A stretch of DNA of 64,000 bases, taken from the NCBI RefSeq assembly GCF_020921035.1, contig NC_063151.1, forward strand, positions 30,262,934 to 30,326,933, read 5' to 3'. Below, one piece after another: positions 22,861 through 37,395 of the stretch. Under the pieces are notes generated by a model. That model saw only the letters and a program-made list of their open reading frames with translations. It had not been told where the DNA came from and made no database searches. A program made the translations under genes and the position numbers. How positions within the stretch are numbered: position 1 is the first letter of the stretch; every line of letters starts with the position of its first letter. The DNA is from Rhodamnia argentea. Its lineage: Eukaryota; Streptophyta; Magnoliopsida; Myrtales; Myrtaceae.

Positions 22861-24254
22861 TCAATACTTCAATTTGGTCACCGACAAGTTTCCCTCCAAT
22901 GAGCCATTAAAGACTCGACATGTATCATTGTAGAATCATTGTAGATGTAGCTGGAATCGAAATAGTATCAAATCAAACAAGAGAAGGAAACATGAGCGTT
23001 CAAGTTCGGATTTTGGCAACAGGATCGAAATGGAATAAAGAAGCACGAACGAATGCTTCATCAGGTCCAAACATGTTCAGAAAATGAAACAAACGAAACA
23101 TTGAACCCATAATTGCTCTAACAAACAACTTGTAAATACTAACTTATTAAGAATTAATTGGATTGAAGCTATGGCGTCATCATTTGCTGAGTTTATGTCT
23201 GGAAATGAAAGACAATTCCGAATTCATAATTGCTGCATCCAAAAATGAAAAGAAAAGAAAAGCAGTTGGCACTGTGGGTGATTCTTCCACATCAACACAC
23301 TCGCGGAGTACCGAATACACGACAACCTAACAACATCAATTGGTGGAAACTTGACGACAACCGGATTTAACTGTCAATTAAAAAGAACTTAACCACAAAT
23401 ACAGTTTCGACAAAAATTGAGGTTAAAAAACTATAGTTAATTTTATTTTGTAATAAAACAGTTCAAATTAAAATTTAAACCCGAGTTAAATAATACTTTT
23501 CAAGAAAATTGGACCGAAAAACTTCGAACCAAAAAACTAGAAATAATGACATAAATAATTCATGAACTTCAATAAAATATGTAATATAATACATGAACTT
23601 TTAATTTCATTTAATGTGACCCTTGAACTTTAGTCCCAAAATAACATTAAACATTTTTATACGATCCAAAGATTATTTTGAATTGGTACTATATGATCGG
23701 GGATCACATCGAACAAGTTAAAAAACGACACATCGAGCTAAAATTCAGAAACCACATTGAATAAATTAAAAATTCATAAATCACATTACACCTTAAGTTA
23801 AACTTCAAGAACTATTTGTGTCATTTTTCCAAAGAACTAATAACAAAAACAACTTGCCCCAAATAATAGTCACCGCCACTTCACCAATGCAATCTTACAC
23901 ACGTCCGACAGGAAGTATTCACGACACATACCACAATTTGAGACAGGAACTTGTATTAACTCATCAATTATATTTTGCAGACTAAAAGGGAGACATCGTA
24001 ACCATTCACATCCAACAGCAAGACAATTAAAGCAAGAAGGTAAAACACCCCGACTAAAAACTATTTAAAGACCCGACTCAATTGCACCTCGGTTCCAAGG
24101 AATCCACATATAACCTTTTTCTAACCCCCAAAGGGACAATAAGAACCAACCAAACTAAAAAGTTTCTCCACAGCAGACCCACCACTGATTTCTACTTATT
24201 TAGTAAAATTACTAACGGGCAGCGAGATGATGTATCTCATAACCAAAGAGAGCC
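22861..24254. other. intergenic DNA, including a small inverted-repeat element at 23540-23830
   Basis: No gene is seen. The 23540-23830 part has a left end (GAAATAATGACATAAATAAT) pairing with the right end (reverse complement GGAAAAATGACACAAATAGT), a MULE-like MITE related to the element at 43184-43787. The last ~200 bases are probably the 3' untranslated region of the UBC gene. Confidence 0.5.
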
Positions 24255-25583
<1,329 letters not shown>

Positions 25584-26670
25584 CCCAAAGTCAAGAGCTC
25601 CTGAAGCCTCTACTTCCTGAAATCAAAATTATGGCCAAGTTAATTTCATATTGATGAATTCCAAAAACTTGAGCTATACCAGCCAAACCAATCATGGGCA
25701 GGAGCTATCAGCTGCGAATTTCAATTCCATGCAAATACAAAGCACGTTCACCCAGAACTTCATAACAGTCAGTAGTATTGTCGTGTCCACGGAGTCATTG
25801 CCCTCACTTGTTTATGCACAAACAGAATATCAGAAGCCCATGTCATTGTTTAACCAACTTCAGAAAAGTCCTTGTAAGCTAACTCCTCCGCGGACATCAA
25901 ATATGATCAGAAAGAAAACTAGCGAACCAATATCCTTAATCCTCAGTTTCCATCAATTCCATCATCAGACCAGAACTACTCAGGTTTAAACCGACGCAGC
26001 AACAAGTAAACCTCAACAAAAAAAAAAAAAAAAAAGAGTGAACGAATTAATGATCAAATTCCACAAAATTATTACCAGTACAGAAACTCTGGAGCTCTAA
26101 TGAAAACCAAAAAACTACTCAAGCTACGACAAAGGGCACCAAGCACCGCATATTCACATGCGAGAAGACACTTGAAAAACCGGAACGAATCTCACTATCG
26201 TCGCATCGCTCGGAGGTCAAAGCCGACCCACCTCCGAAAAAAAACAAAACAAAACTATCAGACGCCCATTGAAATACACACAATCGATGAAACAAAAGAG
26301 AGAAAAGAGGACAGAATCACGATCGAGGAGGTACAGACGCAAAAACCCAGACGATCAAGCGACGATTACGGCCGGAAAAGGACGAAACTGGGCAGAATTA
26401 CACAAGCGAACACATGAGCACCACCCAGCACAAGCGCACAAAAGAGGCGACTCCAGTCTCGAGAGTTGAAGACCAGACGGATCGAGATCGAGATCGAGAT
26501 CGAGAGAGAGAGATGAACCTGGAGCTGTGCGGGGGTCTAGGGTTCGCGATCGGGACTGCGAGCTGGGGAGAACTTTCGAGGAATCAGGAAGAGTGAGGAA
26601 GAGGAAGACCGAGGGCCGGGATGCGAAGAGGAGAGACGGGCTCTGTGGCGGTGATATCTGCCACGTGTGC
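25584..26670 (-). promoter_or_regulatory. leader and promoter region of the UBC gene
   Basis: The region holds an intron and a non-coding first exon, probably ending near 26330-26600. It includes a GATCGA-repeat and GA run at 26476-26513 (CT on the coding strand). A CACGTGT element (26662-26668), an ABRE/G-box-like core, lies just outside. No other gene is supported; the open frames are low-complexity. Confidence 0.4.
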
Positions 26671-27971
26671 TCGGCTTTCGTAGAGATAATTATTATATCA
26701 GGATAGGATGCCCATTAATTTAATTTTGAATAACTTGGCAAAATATGCTCAAGCTAAGATAATTTTCGGAAATCCAATAAGAAACGTGATAACGAGATCA
26801 GCTTTTCTTTTTTTCCTCAAACTATAGGGGAGGTCACTTTTGGCATTTTATATATTTTTTTCACCCTTATTATGCCTTCGTCACACCTGCATGGGCTGAC
26901 TGCGTGTTTAGGCCCATTAAAGAGTGGCCCACACCAATAGGCCGGGCCTATTTCCACCCCCACTTTAGCTCGGTACACCGTACGCCATTTTCATCGGTAA
27001 GTGACCGAAATAACCTTGAAACCAGATCAATAGCCTGTTCACTATGGGTGATCGGTTCCGACGGTCAAATAGAATCGGTGAAAAAAAGATGGGAGAAGCG
27101 CTGGCGATGGTGGGAAACAAAGCACGAGAAAAGGTATGCTTAATTAATGATTAATGATTTTCTTTTAAAGTAGAAGGGATATTTTAGTCGGTTGGCAACA
27201 AAGATAGAAGGCGGATAATAGTGATGGAAGACACAAAAGTAGGGCGAATGGGTAATTGATTTTCTCTCTTAACATCGAAAGTCATTTTGATCAATTGATA
27301 ACAAAAGGCGCATATCAAGTTAAATAAGGCATGGAAATAGTGCCACCTTGGGCAAGTTATAGCCGGTTTTCCATCGATTTTCATTTTCCATCTTCGATTT
27401 ATCAAACCTGCACTTTGCATCTCAATTCAAAAATCAAATAACGATAAAGTTAAGAAACTATATGTAAATAGATTGATTTATCTACTTGAGAAAACTATTA
27501 ATAATTCCCACACTTCTAACCATCGAAAAAAATAGAGTTTTTGTGGCGCATCAGAACGGGGCCCATTAATCTCCCTATCATTGAATCAAACATGCGCAGG
27601 GTAGTTGATAAGTCCACACAGTTTTCTCTAATCATCTTTTCTAATAATAGGGTTAGCCTCTCTGGGCATCGATTAAGCATGTTTAGCTAAAAAAGTACGA
27701 ATTTTTCTAACTGTCGATTATGCATAAAACGAAAATAAAACATCATTATAATCAGTTTTATGTAGTGACTCACCAGGTGTTCCACGACGCTCGTCGACAT
27801 AGCCTTTAGTAACCGGAGGCGAACCAAATTCCGACAGTTGCCCCGCACACGGGGACACGGAAGTACTATGATCATCGTACATCCATTAGGAGCTCGAAAG
27901 AGTTTCGAACGTCCTATCATTTCCCGGAAGAAAGGAGAGAATCTGCTAATTGTCGGGTTGAAGACTTGTGG

Positions 27972-28009
<38 letters not shown>

Positions 28010-28199
28010 CAATTATTGGAAAGAGCAAGAACGGGTGACCCCACGTGACTCACTCTTTCTCTGATCTTAATCGCAAAATTATTTCGGATTGGAATGAATC
28101 GTTTTTTTCCGTCGGATCAGTGGGAGGAAGGAGGAAGGAAAAGTCAAATGGGAGGAGGGATTAATTAGTGCTGTGTCCACAATAGCCGCACAGATCGAG
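26671..28199. other. divergent intergenic region between the UBC and CML genes
   Basis: The two genes are transcribed away from each other. No further gene is seen. A GA microsatellite lies at 27975-28005 and a G-box CCACGTGAC at 28041-28049, near the expected promoter of the CML gene. Confidence 0.5.
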
Positions 28200-28266
28200 A
28201 GAGCTACGAGCAAGACGTGGTGAGTGCTCCACTCATCTTGCCTCCATTTCCAACGATCACTACCAG

Positions 28267-28302
<36 letters not shown>

Positions 28303-29791
28303 TTCTATCTTTGGAAAAGAAGCCCTCTCTCTCCTGCGGGTTCTTGTTTCTTGTTTCGGCTGCGAACGGCGTTCTGGGGTCATTTTATTTTTCCCGTTTG
28401 CTGAATCGGCGAAGTTGGGTTTCCAGAATTGGTAGTTTCGAAAGCTGGGGAAAATCTCGTGGAGAATTTGAGAAAGGCCTCGCTCGGTCCTTTTTGTGTC
28501 TTCGATTCTGATCGCTTTGAGGTGAGCCCTTGTTCCCCTGTTCTTAGTCTCGTAATCTGCTCTTCCTAGGAAATTCCCACGTTGTTGTTTACGATATTCT
28601 GAAGGTTTCTGTTCCGCGAGTACCCACAAAAGAGAAAAAAGGAGAGCCACGAGGAGCATCAAATTAATCGAGCAGCTAAAGCTTTTGGAGAGTTTATTCG
28701 AATTTGACCACCCAAAAAAAAAAAAAAAAGTGAACTTTGACATGGTATCAAAGAAGGGTGGAAGTTTTGCGGTCTTTTCCTCTTTCTGTCTCGTTTAGTG
28801 TTATTCCCTTATTGACAATTTCTCTTGTTGCTACAGCAGATTGCGCTTGTTAGGCTTTTCCCATTCTTTTTGGTAATATGGGGAGGTGTTAAGATTTGAA
28901 GTATGAATTATGTCACCTTCAAACTGTTTGAGCTTTTGAAATGTTTGGCTAAATACTAGTTAGCAAGGTGAGGCAAGGTAATTCATCAAAAAGTTAGTTT
29001 CTAATATGTTTGATGGACATTCGGATTGATAACCAGTCCAGACTGCTGAAGACTTTATCTATTGTACCAGCATAAAAGAAAGAAAATTGTTTTGAGGCTA
29101 TTAAGTCAAGATGCAATTCATATAGTGATGATTCGTTTTAGTGAAGACATTCACTGGTGGATCTTCTAGATTTGAGATAATCGATTAGTTCTATGCATCA
29201 TTTTGTAATCTGATGTTATGTGTCGTGGTGGGCTTGAAGTGGCAATCCAAGGTAGTGCCTTGTGCCCATGAGATGGGATCATGATGCTCAACCGTCAAGG
29301 AAAAAAATAATTTACTCCCATTTTGGAAATGTTAGTGACCTTCTTGTTTATTTTCCATGACAATGTTTGTGCTGACTTCGCATTTATTACTCTTCTTATT
29401 ATCATCTGGTCTTTTCAACAGAAAATGCTCAATAAACCTGTTGTTAGCTGGAGATTGTTCTGATAAACTGGTAGCACTTGCAGAAGTAACTGCTTCACTA
29501 ATGTCTTAAAAAGTAAAATTTTCTTGACATGGCAGCTGGATCCGGGTACTTTACGGTGTAGCCGTAAATATGCACTTAGATTTCTGCTCTTTAATCTTTG
29601 GGGGAAGTTATTGGAGATCAAACCTTCGGAATACGTGAATACCTTAAAGTTTGCAAGTACTCTTGGAGTGCTGTTGCGGAAAGAATATTACATCTGCCAC
29701 TTAAAAGATGGGTTGAAATAGCTTCTCAGTGTTGAGATTGGTCAGATCACTGTTTTCTCGTTGACCTATAACTTTTCTCATATATATGCAG
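28200..29791 (+). other. probable 5' untranslated exon and leader intron of the CML gene
   Basis: A CT run (28268-28299) precedes a 5' splice site at about 28519 (CTTTGAG|GTGAGCC). A 3' splice site (TATATGCAG) lies at about 29791, just before the coding exon. The 1.27-kb leader intron holds an A run (about 28713-28729) but no gene. Confidence 0.5.
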
Positions 29792-29836
29792 GTTCTTACT
29801 TGCAGAATATCCAAATATTAGTTTCTGTCAATTACA

Positions 29837-30988
29837 ATGGGCGGCGTAATAGGAAAAGGTAATTCACCTAAAAAGGCATGGGTACCTGAGACGAAACTTG
29901 AGGCTAAGATGGTCGAAGCTATGCAGAGGAGGGCATCTGGAGGTAGCAAGATGAAGTCGTTCAACAGCGTAATTCTGAAGTTTCCCAAAATCGACGAAAG
30001 CTTTCGAAAATGCAAATCTATATTCGAACAGTTCGGTAAGCGCTAGACTTCAACATCCGCTTGTCAATGGGAACAACTAATTGGTCCTTTGGATTCTTAC
30101 GGTCTTGACTCTTCATTGATAGATGATAATTCAAACAACGTAATAGACAAGGAAGAGCTGAGGCATTGCTTTAATAAGCTGGAGATTTCTTTCTCGGAGG
30201 AGGAGATCAACGATCTTTTTGAGGCATGTGACATCAACGATGACTTGGGGATAAAGTTCAATGAGTTCATAGTTCTTCTCTGCCTTGTACATCTTCTCAA
30301 GGACGATCCCGCTGCCCAGCTTGCTGTATCCTGACTAATATATGAGAAAACAGTTACTTTTAGCAAAGACCAGAATTTTTTTCTTAATATTTTGGGATTC
30401 TGCTCATAATTTGTTCTGCACGTCCCATTCTATTCGTTTCACATATTCTTGGAACTGAAATGAACGGTCTTTTCTGCATACTCTTTGATTCCTTAGCACA
30501 TGTAGAAAGCGAAGATGGGAATGCCAGACCTGGAAACCACGTTCGAGACATTAGTGGATGCTTTTGTGTTCTTGGATAAGAACAAGGATGGGCATGTCAG
30601 CAGGAGCGAGATGATTGATGCCATAAATGAAACTGCATGTGGAGAGCGCTCCTCTGGACAAATTGCAATGAAAAGATTTGGTCTCTCTCTCTCTCTCTCA
30701 CGTACACGGGGAGCACACACAGAAACACCGAGCCGTATGCACCCACACAGGAATGTGCTATGCAGTCTTAATCCTGCAATGCACGGGATTTCACATGTTA
30801 CCCATGTAGGTGTTTGCGAATTCCCACAAGTTCTAAGTTTTCTTCTTTTTCCCCATATTGCAGAAGAGATGGACTGGGATAAGAATGGGATGGTGAACTT
30901 CAAAGAATTTCTGTTTGCCTTCACCCGTTGGGTCGGCATAGATGAGATGGATGACGAAGACAATGATGAAGCTGGTGAAGAGGTCTGA
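29837..30988 (+). CDS. calmodulin-like EF-hand calcium-binding protein (CML21 type)
   Basis: Four exons, 29837-30035, 30123-30325, 30506-30680 and 30864-30988, encode 233 residues. The N-terminus MGGVIGKG has Gly2 and could be N-myristoylated. Family words PETKLEAKMVEAM and KSFNSVILKFPKIDESFRKC follow. Four EF-hand loops are seen. Loop 1 starts at D67 (DDNSNNVIDKEE, Gly6 replaced by Asn). Loop 2 is DINDDLGIKFNE. Loop 3 is DKNKDGHVSRSE, canonical. Loop 4 is DWDKNGMVNFKE, canonical. The tail is acidic. It matches Arabidopsis CML21 (At4g26470) by memory. Role: calcium sensor, target unknown. Intron 3 (30681-30863) is 183 bases, a multiple of three with no stop, so retention would insert 61 residues between EF3 and EF4. 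Confidence 0.92.
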
Positions 30989-31996
30989 GTCGTGCAGCTT
31001 CAGTATCCCATGATGTAGAAAGCTTGCCAGAGGGATGAGGGCGATTGCATGGCAATGAACGGTTTTTACAATAATCTTCGAGATGACGTGAATTGCGAGT
31101 GTGTGATTCAGAGTATATAATCTTGAGAGCTACCGACTAGGACCATTTCTGGTATGGCTGATGAATCTGAAACTATAGAGATTTGATAAGAAGAATTGCG
31201 TTAAACACAGCATCCGATTATAATCACGTACTTCTTCCTTCTCCTTTCCTTTTATTGCAAAGAAGCATTCTCAATTCAAGTAAGGCAAAGAAATTCAGTC
31301 TATTGGATCCAAACCAGACGGAATTGAAATTCCAAATTGGCAATAAGTCCTCTGAGTATGCTGCTAGGCGTTTGGGAAAAGAGGTGTAGATCAAGGTTAG
31401 AGAGTGAAATTGAACTTAGAAGAGAGAAGACAGGAAATGGCGTCAGCTGAAGCAGATAAACTGTAAGGACAAAACTGGAAACTGATAATAGAGAGTTGAC
31501 ATGGAGATTAATTGCAGTCAGCAAAGCTTTAATAATAAAGAATATGTTTTAGCAAATATAAATATGACTACGCTCACTAATACAAAACACACTCCAATCC
31601 AGACATAAACGAGAGCACATCACACTTTTGTCTTCCTCTGTGTACCATCCAGACCCGAGCCTTCTCAGAGAAAACCCCTCATTAACATTCCCAAAACTGT
31701 CATCACAAGTTACCATTAAAGAGCCTCCTCATACTAAGGGCAATCTCAACCTGACAATCTCTGGACTAGGACTTACCTAAAACAACACGAAGATGCAAGC
31801 CTCAGAACTCGAGGGCAAGTTACTGGGTTTTAGCGTAAGCAACCATTCCCAGCGACCCATTACACATCATATTTGGAGACTAGTGCGGGGAATCTGTGGC
31901 GGCGGTGACCAGGGGCTGTCAGAGGTGTTGACCATCACACCTACCACTCATAGCTGGAAGCTCACACAATATCCAAATGCCTGCTAACAAAATCAA
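30989..31996. other. convergent 3' regions of the CML and KH genes
   Basis: The two genes face each other here. The sequence contains their 3' untranslated regions and no recognisable gene. Polyadenylation sites could not be fixed. Confidence 0.5.
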
Positions 31997-34900
31997 TCAC
32001 CCCCTGGTCTTGGCCCTCTTCAAACCGAGGCTCGTGTTGAAGGGAGACAAGGAACCTGACATAGGAGAACTCTCATCACGAAGCGTGCCATTGAGCATTG
32101 CTAGCTCTCGTAACTGCTGCTTCTTGTAGAAGTCCTGAGATTCGTCCTATACAAACAAGAGATGTAAATATGATCAGGCACAATGCCCTATATCGATGAT
32201 ACCGCTTTAGCCGAATAATGCACGCTGGGAGTAAGGCAGAAGAGTTTACCACGGGCTTAAGCAAATCTTGCAGGACGTCACGAGCTTGAATTAAGCGAGC
32301 ATCAATTATTTCAACAGGTAATTCCGCCTCAATGAGGATGTGAAGTGGTTCATTCAAATGCTCATATCCTGGTTTGCCCCTCATCATTTCCTCCTTTTAA
32401 AGAAAATTAACAGGAGAGAGTGGCATGAGTTCATACGAGAAGTGTGAGATCCATATGATTCAAAAGAAATGAAGGAAACGAGAAAGTAAACAAGTTCCTA
32501 GCACCAACATGATTGAAAGCGAACCAAATGAAGAAGTGACCATTTACTTCTTTCGTGAGCACAAAAAGATGGACAGTACAGAGGACACATCTTTGGTAAG
32601 TACAATCCATGCAGCACATGCAAGACTCATGCCAATATTTTACCCACTTGATGAGCTCCTGGTCATTCTTGCTTTTCAAAGTGAAGGACAATAAATCATA
32701 TGGTAGCAATCAGTTGCCAGATCAAGCCACAACTTAACAAGGCTGACATCCTTTGCAAACTCTATCTTGGAGGCCAGGGTTGTTTAAGAAACTATTTAAA
32801 AAGAAGAAAAAGAAAATTGCACCTTCAAAAGATGATTACAATGTTTTCTACTGCCATTTCTTTTGTTTTGGTAGTTTCTAGTTTCATAATCGTCTATTGT
32901 ACAGCTTCAGCAATTAAAATATTTCCTAAGGATGCTTTGCTTGTTTTTTTCTTTTTGGTTGAAATGCTAGCAAAATTAAAAGAGTTAATTCTCTCATGTA
33001 TTAGACCACATTCATCTGGTTCTCAACGCCCTCGAAAGACAGTTTTCTATCAACCAACAAATACAGAATGAGCTCCAGAACAAAGAAAATCCCATAGAGA
33101 AGCATGAGTAAGAAGCATAGCATCAAACTCATTCTGCAATTTCTTTGCTACCACACTTTCTATATGCTAGCAGTTTCCAGAGAGGTCCATAATAGTAACC
33201 ACACAAAGACTTCTCTCCGTACTTCCCCTAACCTCACAGAAACGTGCCCACCTAAAAGAAATATACACAGAAATATACATAAAACATAAACTAGTCAGCT
33301 CACAGAGAACCAATCTGACCATACCCTAGTAGGATCTTTAATGCTGCCGCGGCCTCTGATTAGAACGCGGCACTCAGTACTTGCTTCCACTCGTTTAAGA
33401 GAGTTTCCCCTAGGGCCGAGGAGGCGCCCAACAAAGTTGTACTGCAGCATTAAATCAGAGTTAACTCGTGCTGGATGAAAAGAGATCATCTCAGAAACAC
33501 ATAAAAGACCAACCTAATCTTACATTGGGAAATTTGTCAACTGGAATATCCAATCGAACGGTTTTCTTGACAAGAAGACCGGATGAGCTAACCTGAGAAT
33601 TCATCCAATTTTGTGCTAATGACGGCTGCAATTAACCCGATATCAGCATTTAAGAGTGGTTATATGCATAAGGTTCATGACTCTGAAAGACCTCAAGAGC
33701 CATTAACTCGACCCAGTAATCAATGAGGAAGAACAATTCATACTATGAAAAGAGCAGATAAACAAAACATACAGGCAATAGATTTCAGAAACAAATAGGC
33801 ATACTCGGCAGATAGTAGAACCGATGCTCCAATGCATGCAGCAGGTGATAACCTCCAAAACAAAAATTGACACAACCAACAGACAATAGAATGAAAGACA
33901 TTATGAACAAAAATATAAATATATTGAGAATCAGCGTACTCAGCAACCATGTTGTTGGACTAATGAATGCATTTCCATAGGAAGATGCCAGGTTTCTTCT
34001 TCTTTTTTAACTTGTAGGGACCAGCGGATGATTTTTTCTCAAGGAAAAACTCACTATGTCAGTGGAATCATACTCATCATGAGATGGTTAATTAAAGAAA
34101 TTAGGGCACAAATGAGCAAAGAAACTCCTCTTGTCTAGCTCTCAAGTTTTGCATTATCACAGGGTTAGATAAGAGCATGGTTATAGTGGTACAATAAGAT
34201 CACGGTTATATTAGTTCTAAGTTCTCGATCTGCTCATCAAATATCCATCTTGTCTCGGCATTTACCAAGATGGAATTACCTACTTCTAAATTGAGATCTA
34301 AAAGTAGATGCTAAGAAATAAGTACCTTTCATTTCCTACGACGCTAGCCCAACTGAAAGTAAAAATTCAAAGTACAAGCATTTAAACAGATGGTCATAAG
34401 TTAGCATGAACAAGGAGAAGAGTGTGTCGGGAATGCTTCTATAAACAGTAAAATTAGATGGAGAAAGGTTATGTTAATGGTTAGCATCGTACTTCTGATT
34501 GAAACCTTGATGGCCATCCATTCAATTCTGCTCCTCCATTCGAAAATATCCCTCCTGAAGCCAGGGGGCTAGCATGTTCAAGCCCACTTTGACCTAAAAC
34601 TGATGCATTCTCCAAGAGTGTAGTTACACGCACTATTTCTGCTCCAAAATGTCAATTTCCAAGAATAACACGTACCAGTTAGCATGAGTTAAACAATCAG
34701 TTAGCAGTCAGCACAAAATTCATAAACTAAATTTGTCTCCAGGTCAGTAGAATAGTAAACTCTCAACTCCTTTGGGAAAAAAATTGTCTTTCAATGGCCA
34801 AAAAGAGTAAGATAATCTTTGTGCCTAAGCAAAGTTATCTGAAGGAAGAATAAGAGAAGTACAACCCTAGTACACTGGAAGTGCACAAAAGAACATACCA

Positions 34901-37395
34901 GGAAGACCTACACAAAAATAACCAAACGAGAGAGAAACATGGAAAAAAAGCCCTGGAAAGAGATCCAAACTTCGTCTATTCCATAATAATACTCATCAAA
35001 CAAAAAGACGACTACTTGAGTCTATCAAACATTCTTCTACTTTTTTCAAAAGGGGAGAAGAAAGTCAGACCAAAAGAAAATGGTTTGAGTCCTTGGATTG
35101 CCCATTTGGGAGTTAAGACATACATTTGTTTTACCTATCAAAGAAAATTTTCTTAGGCATATTCTAAAAAGCTCAAGTCAGGAATGTTATGACCTGAATG
35201 CCAAATATAAAGGTGAAAGATAGCATAGTCGACAGTTTGATTATTGGTTGACCAAACGGAGAAAACATATTTTCAAGCCTCCATATACATCATGACTCAA
35301 GCCATAGTTGTCGATATATAGTTATGATATAAACTGATGAAAAATCATTTGCTTACTGAAGGCTCTCAAAATAATCGCAAATGTGAGAAAAGAAAACCAG
35401 TTTCCGCGAAAGATTAAACACGAAACCTCATACTGTTTTCTCACTCCAAAAAGTACATGCAGTGGGAGAGATCAATCCCTCATAATTCGACCAGCTCTCT
35501 AACAAATTCCAGCCGCTCAATCTACAATATCTCATATGGGATTCAATCAGATCTCACTTGTCAGTTTCAAGCTTTTCCACTGATCCCACAAAAAAATTTT
35601 ATGCTCCAAGACAGTCCATAATATCTGAATAGCAATATTCTTCTCAGCCTTATGCACTCCACATGATGCAATCACTCCCAATATTGTGAGAACTAATCTA
35701 CACCAATAAAGGTCATTCAGCAATGTTGTCCTTGAACTTCAATCATTTTGACAGCCACAAGTTCTCTCGACTGAGAGCCAACGAGAAATGTACGTGAATA
35801 TCCACAATCAGCTTAGATAATGATTGTCAAGGACTGGCTCAAGATAAAATATCTGAATTTTTAGACAGTGTCATTGACGCTGTCAGTTCACAACATTAGC
35901 TGCAACCCCCCCAAGTCCAAAGAGATGAGGGAAGTTAGTCTTAACAAACAATATGTCAAAAATTTATATGAGGAAAGATTGTTATAAAAGAGTTCTCAGA
36001 AGACTGGAAAAGAGAAGTTGAATTAGCTATAACCCTAGACATACTTTAGCCCATATCAGTATTGGCGGTATTAAAACCTTATATCAGCTTAACCTTAAAA
36101 GTCACAACTTTACCAACAAAAACAACTCTCTTCACAGTTCAACATCATAATGTAAATTTTGATATATATATGTGGGGAAGCATGGGATGTTGCAACAAAC
36201 AACTATCTGCAGGAAGGAAACCTGAGGGCACTCATAAATTGGCAGAAGCTGATATAAAGTCAGATTGTGTCAATTGGTGATTCCATGCATGGGAACCGTA
36301 ATGCCAGTCATAGTCAGCTTCCCTAACCAATAACGTCTGCTTAGAATGTGCACAGGAGAAAAGGGCTCAGTTGTCGAACATGCGCATAAGAGGAATAAGT
36401 AGCTCCTTGCATATTCCTTTGACTTTTCCAAAAGAACAAAAAGGAGCTGCTTTCAGCAATCCCTAAATTGCAACTGGTTTTTCAATGCAAATGCCACATC
36501 AATAGTTGTAAAGCTTACCTTGGCTTAACAGACGATAGCAAGTTGGAAGCACAGCCACAAAAGGACTTAATTTCAGGCGTTCTGCTAGTAGTTCATTGAG
36601 ATACCTGCCATCGAGATATCAAAGCAAGAAGAATGAAACTTAATCATACAAATGCATCCAGTACTCCAGCATACTTTCAAAAACTAAAATTTCAGGTGAC
36701 AGGAAGCAGAAGAACCAATCACTAAAATATCCACATGACAATCAAATTAGAAAATAGATCAACCACCGGAACTGCACAAAAATTTGTGATTGGACCGTTT
36801 ACATTATAGATCCTCTGGACGATGTATCATGAAGGCAGACAGACAAAATGAAATTTTCACAGAAATGACGCCTCGCAATGCCCTCAAATTGAACAATCCA
36901 CCTAACACTGAGTAAAACCTATCCAGAAAGGCAACAGCAGAGTGGTTGCATAGATCAGTCAAACAAAACTACCTTCACACAGAACAAACTCCGAAAAATT
37001 CAATCATCAGATCAGCGAAGACGGAAAGTAGCTTCCAAGTGAGTCTCTGTCACAAACGAGCACTCAAGCACTGATCCGATGCAAGCAACGATAGTGATGA
37101 ACCAGAGTTACCAGATCTAAAGTCAACACCGATCCTAACATCAACAGAGGCAGTTCAAAACGTCATCTATTCAAGACCACACCAAACGATCCAGATCCTC
37201 AATCGCAGCAACAGACAAACAAAGACCGATTCACCGATCAAATTCAGAGAGAGAGAGAGAGAGAGAGGAGTATTACTTCTCCTGCTCGGCGAGGGCGGAG
37301 GAGGTGGAGCGGAGGCCGGAGAGGTGAGGAGAGTGAGGGGCGGTGGAAGGGGATGGCGAGTAGGCCATGAACCTGCCGCCGCCGGAGGACGTCAT
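31997..37395 (-). CDS. STAR/KH-domain RNA-binding protein (quaking-like)
   Basis: Seven exons on the minus strand: 37395-37277, 36604-36519, 34638-34493, 33625-33524, 33441-33325, 32393-32250 and 32146-31997. All junctions keep frame and give 287 residues. Parts in order: Ser/Pro-rich start ([17 protein letters not shown]), a QUA1-like dimerisation segment ([16 protein letters not shown], ~40-55), then a single maxi-KH domain (~140-235) with the GPRG loop at residues 160-163 ([20 protein letters not shown]). A QUA2-like region (EELPVEI-type helix) and [19 protein letters not shown] follow. The C-terminus GLKRAKTRG is a nuclear signal of quaking-family proteins. The family binds pre-mRNA and regulates splicing or stability. 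It matches Arabidopsis At5g56140 type from memory. A GA run at 37246-37267 lies in intron 1, just downstream of its donor. Confidence 0.93.
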
